Shown piece after piece: positions 57,101 to 64,000 of a stretch of DNA of 64,000 nucleotides. The notes beneath the pieces were generated by a model that saw only the letters and a program-made list of their open reading frames with translations, did no database searches and was not told where the DNA came from. Origin of the DNA: Sarocladium kiliense (lineage: Eukaryota; Ascomycota; Sordariomycetes; Hypocreales; Sarocladiaceae); contig JAUZTG010000029.1 in NCBI GenBank assembly GCA_030734395.1, forward strand, positions 3,720,001 through 3,784,000, in the 5' to 3' direction. The stretch's first letter is position 1. Each line of letters begins with the position of its first letter. A program made the translations under genes and the position numbers.

Positions 57101-58151
57101 ACTGGAGTCCTGTCAGCGACTTCGTTGCAAAGTGAAACTGATCAGTCGAACAGAGCAGCAAGGTAACTCGCTGCTACAGCCAATACCAGGACATCCTCGG
57201 TCGAGTGGAGAGCAACTTTGCAAAGGCAGTCGAGAAAGAGACATCCTATTTGGTTATGATTGACGACATACTGGACGAGATATCGATGATCAAGCGAGTC
57301 ACCGAAAGCCAAGATCAAGTCTTATTACAGATCGAGCAGCTCAAGGAGCGACGAGAATCTTCGGAGTCACCGGAGGAAGATACAGCTTGGTATGGATTTA
57401 AGAAACCATTGAGAGAACAATGCAATGACCTGGAGCGTTTGGAAGAGGACGCAAAGAGGGTGCGGAAGTCGGTAAGGGCTTTCAGAGCACCACAGTCCAA
57501 CGAAGCTGCAATGATGGCGGTGCTGACTGAGATGCTAGGTGACGACTTTACTCGAACTCCGACAGCGACAAGCGAGCACGGAGAACGTAGTGAGCCTCAG
57601 AGAGCAGTCGGAGATCCTCTTCCAACAATCGAAGATTCTCTTCATCTTTACGGGTGCTACGGTCGTATTTGTAAGCAAACGACTTCGACACGTGTGTCTC
57701 AATACTGACTATGCACCAAGGCACCATTGTCCTGGATCAATAGCATGCTGGCACTCAAGATACATGATATGACACCAAAAAGCGAATGGTGGAGTCGTTG
57801 GCAAGCCTTCCTCTCATCCTGTAAGCCGATTCGTCGAAACGAGCCATTAATCCTTTCTATCGCATTGCGAATTTTCTATCCTAATACAATATGAACTGAC
57901 GCGAAATAGTCATCGGACTTATTGGCACCCTGATGCTTTGCCTGGCATTCTGGCTGTGGGCAGAGGGCAAGAGCAATTCGTTCTTCAAGACGCCTCAAAT
58001 GCGAGCTGAGCTCGAAAGGTCGTCAAAACGTAAACACAATGTCGTCAGAGGTTTTAGAAAAGCTGAGCCAGAGAGCTATACCTTGAGTACGCGGGCATCC
58101 TGGGCGAGCACTGTAGGCAAGACAACTATAGGAGGAGGCAAGCGGCGTTAG
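54125..58151 (+). CDS. Ankyrin-repeat protein with CorA-like membrane C-terminus
   Basis: 1171 aa in ten exons: 54125-55678, 55732-55746, 55798-55956, 56009-56068, 56107-56797, 56848-57092, 57154-57471, 57539-57670, 57721-57820, 57910-58151. Exon 2 is a 15-nt microexon (RIWVE). Residues about 195-430 hold five or six ankyrin repeats (GRTALHTASLRGLVDVAARL, MTALHLAVMERCTSIVKLLI, GLTPLHIAAFRGYKEIMKIL, GLTPLHEACRG, FTPLHMASLVGRTSVVKVLM). Then WIHLPSNN-RIWVE, a motif of fungal ankyrin/CorA-type proteins, a long helical region, and two membrane spans at the end (ILFIFTGATVVFAPLSWIN and FIGLIGTLMLCLAFWLWA). The CorA Gly-Met-Asn signature is not present at the expected place, so magnesium transport is doubtful. 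Function unknown. The splice model near 56798-56847 is the least certain. Confidence 0.82.
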
Positions 58152-59142
58152 GTATCCAGGCCAACATGTTGGGCTTGACAGACCTGTGCTTTTCGTTCGA
58201 TACCCGTATTTGGAGACTTCACATGGTGCGAAATATCCTACTATACCCCATCATCTGAGACAGACTTGTTTAGCAGCCGACAGAATATACGCTCCGTCTC
58301 AATCAGCTTCTCTACGACCTCGTATATGCATCAGCTAGCCAATCTCGTGACCATCAGGGGGGAAGCAACTATGCTAATCTTCCGGCAAAGATATTCCGGA
58401 CGTTCATTACGTTCTGTTGATAGTGGCACGAATGCGGTCCAGGCTTCGTACTTGAAATACCCACACTTCGACTCGGGCAGTGGAGAAGGATTCTTCGTCA
58501 CCACAGGCAAGGGCAATATGTTTGGGCGCCGAATGGCTTTCTGATGGGCTTATGTACCATCTCATCGTCGCAATCCTGACGCTGTCTTCCCATCTCATGA
58601 GGAAATTTTCCTTCCAGCCCTTTTTCTTTAAGTCGTACCATCTCCCTTTATCAGTTGCGTCGTCATGCCAGCTACGATTCGCGGCTAGCTCGGCGCGAGC
58701 GCCCCTGACGCGTCAACAAAGTCAAAACTTTCCTAGTTCAGGAACCGGCTCAGACGGCAGTCCATAGTTCTTAACTAGCGAACGAGATTTATCTGTCTCT
58801 TTCTGGATATTTATAGGAGCACATGGCGTCTAGTGCAATTTCATTGTGGACATCGTGATGGGCCATTCTCCGTCTGAAACGGAGGCGCACGTAGCGAAGC
58901 CATGATTGATTACGCAGCCCCGAGGTCTGGATAGGAAATTATAACATCAGCTAACTCCCTTTCTCTTCTGCCTTCTTTGAGTTCTACTTTCTCGCGTGGA
59001 CTGCTTGCTGTCACGGTTGTTTGTAGTCCGGCCTCCTGTACCATCGCCCCTAACCGTCAAAGCGACATTCGTTCATTCAGCATTCTATTCTCTCGTTCTT
59101 CCTATTCCTTCTTTCTTTGCTCCGATAGACCAGTTCCACAGA
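58152..59142. other. Intergenic
   Basis: 3' flank of the ankyrin gene and promoter/leader of the GH16 gene (pyrimidine-rich 58960-59140). A short Ser/Arg-rich frame at 58266-58544 is unrecognised and is not called a gene. Confidence 0.5.
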
Positions 59143-60290
59143 ATGCGTCCCTACGCTCTTGCAGGTCTTATCCTGCCGTCTCTTGTCCTGGCTCAAACCT
59201 CGACTGATTGCAATCCGACCGAAAGTGTGTACAGTCTCAATAACTCAGCAATGACTCTTGCCAAGTAGCTAACTCAAATTCAGAGACATGTCCATCTGAT
59301 AAGGGATTAGACCAGTCCCAGTACACTGTCGACTTCACCAAAGGCGAAAGCGATGACTGGAACATGACCTATGGCGACGCAAGCTACGATAGCTCGGGTC
59401 TCTCTTTCACTATTAAGAAGTCTGGAGAGGCTCCGACTATGCAGTCCGAGTTCTACTTCTTCTTTGGAACCGTGTCTGCTGTTGTCAAGGCGGCTAAGGG
59501 AACCGGCATTGTAAGCTGCGTTATCCTAGAGTCCGACGACCTGGATGAGATCGATTGGGAGTGGCTTGGCGGCAGCGTCGACCAAGTGCAAACCAATTAC
59601 TTCGGCAAGGGAAATACGACTAGCTACGACCGCGGCACGTATGAGGATGTGAACGATTCTCAGGACACCTGGCACAATTACACAATTGAGTGGACCTCGT
59701 CATATACAACTTGGTATATTGACGGTTCTGCCGTTCGCACACTCAATTACGCCGATGCGGTCAGTGGGAAGAATTACCCTCAAACCCCCATGCGCGTCAA
59801 GCTTGGCATCTGGTCTGCTAGCGACACCGGGGAAGAGGGCACAATTGAATGGGCTGGCGGTGACACGGATTACAGCGACGGCCCGTTCACTATGCGCGTC
59901 AAATCTCTCAGCATCAACAACTACAACCCTGCCTCGTCCTATACATACGGCGACAAGACAGGCGATTGGGAAAGCATTGAGATGAGTTCGGACGACTCCA
60001 AGGACGCAACCAGCTCGAGCAAAGCCTCAACGGCCGAAAGCACGAAGAGCGAAAAGAGCAGCTCGCACAAGACCGCTTCGAGCTCCAGCGAGGCAACGGT
60101 AACATCGTCAACATCACACGCCACTGCAACCACCGCTGATGTAAAGGTTGTTGATACACCCACCGTCTCCCCTACACTATCAACCACGGCCGAGAGGGCG
60201 TCCTCGACGAGTCTCGCGTCGTCCATGTTCAAGATCGACAGCCAACTTCTTTCGTACATACTCATCTCTGCCATCTACCAGCTTTTTTAG
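59143..60290 (+). CDS. GH16 cell-wall transglycosylase, Crh type, GPI-anchored
   Basis: Links chitin to beta-glucan in the wall. 362 aa in two exons, 59143-59224 and 59284-60290; a 59 bp intron joins PTE to KTCPSD. Signal peptide MRPYALAGLILPSLVLAQ. The GH16 core carries DEIDWEWLG, the catalytic motif with both catalytic Glu residues intact, then QTNYFGKGNTTSYDRG and YTIEWTSSYTTWYIDG, as in Crh1/Utr2. Asn-linked glycosylation sequons (NMT, NTT, NYT, NDS) are present. After about residue 260 a Ser/Thr/Ala/Lys-rich stalk begins, and the protein ends in a hydrophobic segment (LLSYILISAIYQLF) suited to GPI attachment. There is no chitin-binding (CBM18) module, so it is of the Crh1-like type rather than Crr1-like. 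Confidence 0.95.
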
Positions 60291-60995
60291 ATTGGATATA
60301 ATCTACACATAGATCGACATAGACCAATACTTAATTCTGAGCAATTGTTAGCTCATTTCCTTATCTGAATTCGCGCCAGGCTAGGTGCTTAATATTAACA
60401 GTGATCGTTCTGACAAGGTGCCGTTGCCTGTCAGATTACAGGAGCTCGGAGATCTAGGGTACGAATCTCACAAAAGGCTCACGTGCAAGAAGTCATGGGA
60501 CGTCAGAACAATATTCTTCTGGTCTCATTTCTTGGGAATCGTAATGAATCATCAATTCTTCCCTCTTTGATCATGACAAGACGCAGCCTCTCTCACCGGC
60601 GCCGTGTAAGTGGGTGATTATGTCATCAGGGTTAGGGTCCTGCTATTTGTCATTGGTCCCCGGCACTGCGGCGCCTCGGGGAGGCTTGGGGGGGGAAAGA
60701 CTGGGTCTATCACGTCAACGACCCTGAATGAGGCGTGTGACACTGCCCCTCCTCAGCGTAAAGTGCTGAAGCTAAGGTGTATACGCTCCAACAAGAATTG
60801 TCATCACACACTTTCTTGCTTCACTGTCGCATTCATAAACGAATCGCCTTCCCTGTCGACAGTAGAAATTGTCTCCTTCAAATTTATCGCAACAACTACG
60901 CTCAGCATTGACTTAACTCATCCACGATTACGTCCACTCGCCAAACCCTAGTCCTCCTACTTTTGCTTGTCGCGACAACCCTCCTCTCCACAATC
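60291..60995. other. Intergenic
   Basis: 3' flank of the GH16 gene and promoter of msrA. No gene is seen. Confidence 0.5.
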
Positions 60996-61723
60996 ATGCC
61001 TTTCAACGGCCTTCTTGGGCGCCTTGCCCGTCCCTTCACCTCGACCTCCCGCCTTTCCGTCGTCAGTTCCTCCGACGCCTCCGCTGCGCCTGGTCCCATC
61101 CCAGACGGCGCCCAGCGCTGCACCGTCGCAGCCGGCTGCTTCTGGGGCACAGAGCACCTCTACCGCAAGCACTTCACTGGCAAGGGTCTTCTCGACGCAA
61201 AGGTTGGCTACATCGGTGGTGACCTTGAGAACCCGTCGTATCGCGCTGTCTGTGGTGGCAAGACTGGACGTAAGTAGACCTTTCACTCCATTCCTTGGGA
61301 GCTAGAAGAAAAATACCATTGAACACGGACTAATGCATTATGACAGACGCTGAAGCTGCCCAAATCATCTACGACCCCGAAAAGGTCTCCTACTTCGACC
61401 TCCTCGAATTCTTCTACCGCACTCACGACCCCACAACTCTCAACCAGCAGGGTCCCGACACTGGCCCACAGTACCGCTCTGCCATCTATTACCACAACGA
61501 CGAGCAGGAGAAGGTCGCTCGGGAGGTCACGCGCCTGGCCAACGAGAAGTGGTGGAAGGGCAAGATTGTGACAGAGCTTGCGCCGGCCGGTAAGTGGTGG
61601 ACGGCGGAGGAGTATCACCAAGAGTACTTGGACAAGAACCCCAGTGGTTATGAGTGTCCCAGCCACTTTTTGAGATCGTTCCCGAGGTTGCAGCCTGAGG
61701 GAACTGAGCAGCCCAAGGTATAG
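60996..61723 (+). CDS. msrA: Peptide-methionine (S)-S-oxide reductase MsrA
   Basis: Reduces methionine-S-sulfoxide in oxidised proteins with thioredoxin. 216 aa in two exons, 60996-61269 and 61347-61723, with a 77 bp intron (GTAAGT...GACAG) joining GGKTG to HAEAAQ. The active-site motif AAGCFWGTEHLYRK has the catalytic Cys; further motifs are KVGYIGGD, NPSYRAVCGGKTGHAEA, DLLEFFYRTHDPTTLNQQG, DTGPQYRSAIYY and GYECPSHF. The N-terminal 35 residues (basic and Ser/Thr-rich: GLLGRLARPFTSTSRL) suggest a mitochondrial presequence or a dual-location form. The length is as in the family. No MsrB domain is fused. Confidence 0.95.
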
Positions 61724-61987
61724 GGATATCAGTGGGAGGAGGTTCGTGTTGATAAATGTGAGATAGTCATGAATGCAAGTTTCAAAAGTCACAATTTAGA
61801 AAGGCTCTGCTGGCTTGCCAACATGTCAAGGTGTGCTTTTTTATTTGTTTATCTTATATTTATTACATATAGGCGGAGTTATTCCTCGCCGCCGGGTACT
61901 AGTTTTGACACAACAAGAGTGAGGAGTTCGAATTCCATCTCAATCTCTCGTCCGCTTCTTCCTCAGCCCACAGTTTTCTCCTGTAGT

Positions 61988-63099
61988 TTACTTCCTCCTG
62001 TTCTGCTGCATCATGAGGATCTGGACCATCCGGACGAAGATGTTCAAGAAGTCCAGCTCAAGGCTGATGCTCTCGTTGACTGGATCCTTCTTGATGTAGC
62101 CAGCCTGTGCCAAACGAGCGTGGTGCAACACCTTCTGCACATCGTAAAGAGTGAAGCCACCAAAGACAGCGAGACCACCGTACAGCCAGAGGTTCTCGGT
62201 GAAAGCGAGAGTGCGAATAGCGGTGGCGGGAAGAACGAGGGGTGCAAGGCCGGAAAGACCAACAACTACGGCACCAGCGAGCAGGGGACCACCGATGTAG
62301 AGGTACTTCTCCTGCTTGGCGGTGGCGCCGACAATGGAGATGGCACCCATGACACCAACGGTGTAGAGGCCGGCGCGAGCAAGGAGGGCAGCGGGGGCAA
62401 AGGCGAGGAGGGGAGCCACGAGAGCAGCCTGGGTAGCGTTGAAGGCAGTCCAGAGCGCGTACTTGGGAATGTAGCTATTGCTGATGTTAGCAGATATTCT
62501 TTATGGGTGCATCAGTTAAATCAAGTGCAGACTTACTTGTCAGGAGCAATGGACCGAGTGCCGATCATGGTTGCGAAGCTCAGCGCAAGGCCACCGATAC
62601 CAACGACCCATGGGTTCATGACCATGAGCCTGTATGTGAATCCCGTCATGACCATCTGCCTAGCAGTCAAGGCGATGATGCCGACTCCCAAGCCAGTGTG
62701 AAGGAAGGTATTGTTGAGGTACTCCCTCTCAAAAGCCGGCATACCACCATCTTCTCTGGTCTCGCGGTTGAACACCAAGTTGATCGCCACCAACGTTCCT
62801 CCAAAGATCGCACCACCAACAAGCAGCCTCCTCGTATTCGAGCCTCCAGCGATGGTTCCTGCGGAGGATGACTGGTTGTATGCGCGACGAGCGCCAGGTG
62901 CAAAAGTGTTGCTGCGGAAGGCGGCGCGTGCGACGGGCGCTGTGGTGATGCGAGAGGTGAAGAAACCGGGCTTCTTCAATGGTGATGAGGTGTGGATGCT
63001 GCGGAGGGGAGTGATGGCAGTGCGGATAGAGGATGATTTAGAGGTGAGCTGCGCGAGGGCGCGCGCAGGCCCCGGTCGCATCGTAAAGGTGAACGACAT
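61988..63099 (-). CDS. Mitochondrial Bax inhibitor-1 family protein (GHITM/MICS1-like)
   Basis: Inner mitochondrial membrane protein of 349 aa in two exons, 63099-62537 and 62474-61988. The 62 bp intron (GTAAGT...ATAG) joins SIAPD to NYIPKYALW. The N-terminal 55 residues are Arg/Ser/Thr-rich with no acidic residue (a presequence). Spans then follow: LLVGGAIFGGTLVAINLV, FLHTGLGVGIIALTARQM, NPWVVGIGGLALSFATM, WTAFNATQAALVAPLLAF, LLARAGLYTVGVMGAISIVG, YLYIGGPLLAGAVVVGLSGL and LWLYGGLAVFGGFTLYDV. The C-terminus HARLAQAGYIKKDPVNESIS and LELDFLNIFVRMVQILM is the family signature, with the Asp residues linked to the pH/Ca2+ latch. A role in cristae shape and calcium or proton exchange is known for animal MICS1 and inferred here. 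264 bp from msrA, tail to tail. Confidence 0.93.
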
Positions 63100-64000
63100 G
63101 GTCGCTCGATCGTAGTTCGCTTTTTCTAGTGGTTGTATTTGTGTAGAAGGAGAAACAAATGAAAAGAAGGTCGGCGTCGGGAGGTTAATATGGGAGAGGG
63201 GGAGTGACGACGGGCCCTCGGAGTTGATGGACCTGAGGCGGAGGAAAAGGTGACTACACCAGCTTCAGGCACTGTTTGTCATGACGTTTCGGGCGGAGCT
63301 TGCCAAAATCCGATGGTCACGTGCTGCTGGTGCTTGGTGATGGTGGAAGTACGTGGAAATTTCCGGCCGTGTCCAGTCCAGGGGCTGGAAGGCGGTCTCA
63401 CGATGCCTTCCCTTACCCTGCAGGTTGCAAATGTCCCACATTGGAAAGACATCTATTGAGAAACCTTCATGCTACATTATGTTCCAAAATAATCTGCTGA
63501 GGATCACGTCAGGACTTTTTCAGGGATAAGGTAGCATTAGAACATTGCAACAATTCATCCTTCACAAGACTACCTAGGAGAGCGAATCATAGCTTGGTCT
63601 CAATTTTGAGACGTGAGCTTCAACGCCCAGCACACGGGTCAGCAAGCAGCTTACCCTATCTATCTTATCACGACGTCGAGACCACATACCCGTCAACTTT
63701 TCACATACTAAGGTAGTGTAGCAACACTTTGAGAGGACTGCTTTGAATCTGGGAACCATAGGAGCCCAAGATGGCTTAAACATAAAATACCTTGTATCTC
63801 AGTATGTAAAGACTATAGAGCTTCATCCGAAACTAGTAAGGAGAACAGGGTATCATGTCCATTCACATTCAACCATCATATCCCAACATAAAGTACGTCC
63901 CTAAGAACACCGTCAAATGATCATCCGCCCCCAAGATCCCAACCCCAAATAATGCACCGGGACGCTCCATAAGGTGCCCAAGATATCCCCCTTAACCTCC
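63100..64000. other. Intergenic, right edge
   Basis: Promoter of the GHITM-like gene, then sequence with only short open frames. No gene is supported, though a gene could begin beyond the edge. Confidence 0.5.

Overview
The window is nuclear DNA of a filamentous ascomycete (Pezizomycotina). The gene models and protein flavour suggest Dothideomycetes, but that class call is an inference. Reasons: almost every gene is split by 49-75 bp introns with GTRNGY donors, CTAAC-type branch points and YAG acceptors; genes are monocistronic on both strands; the gene set (Zn2Cys6 regulators, a GPI-anchored Crh-type GH16, a PLAC8 protein, an ankyrin/CorA-like membrane protein, MTC1) is typical of moulds. 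All splice models below were built by hand and checked for reading frame.

Layout. 1-531: 3' end of a Nudix hydrolase. 0.7-3.8 kb (-): a Zn2Cys6 regulator. 4.69-4.78 kb (-): an intron-containing tRNA-Ile(UAU). 4.8-8.2 kb: gene-poor. 8.2-9.1 kb: ribosomal protein uL14 (RPL23). 10.5-13.9 kb (-): a large disordered, probably chromatin-associated protein. 15.4-17.0 kb: MTC1-like. 18.3-20.4 kb: malic enzyme, convergent with a cytosolic beta-mannosidase (20.5-23.1 kb, -). 24.1-25.3 kb (-): Rab4-like GTPase with a long insertion. 26.0-28.6 kb: an SDR and a D-2-hydroxyacid dehydrogenase in tandem. 28.9-31.1 kb: a protein kinase with a coiled-coil tail. 32.0-32.7 kb: a PLAC8 protein.

33.0-34.6 kb is a decayed accessory locus: a minus-strand tandem-domain Cys-rich ORF with a frame break, and plus-strand fragments that include an unmistakable WSC-domain end. 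A small secreted protein with a Kex2-like site (35.2-35.8 kb, -) follows, then about 3.2 kb without a supported gene, an aquaporin (39.0-40.1 kb) convergent with a small multi-span membrane protein, and a clearly broken BAHD-like acyltransferase pseudogene (41.4-42.9 kb).

46.1-53.2 kb may be a small catabolic cluster: an eight-exon Zn2Cys6 regulator, a LigI-like amidohydrolase and a quinate-permease-like MFS transporter, the last two divergent around a 1 kb intergenic region. The right end holds an ankyrin-repeat/CorA-like protein (10 exons), a Crh-type GH16 transglycosylase, MsrA, and a mitochondrial Bax-inhibitor-family (GHITM/MICS1-like) protein. No transposon, CRISPR array or rRNA gene was seen.
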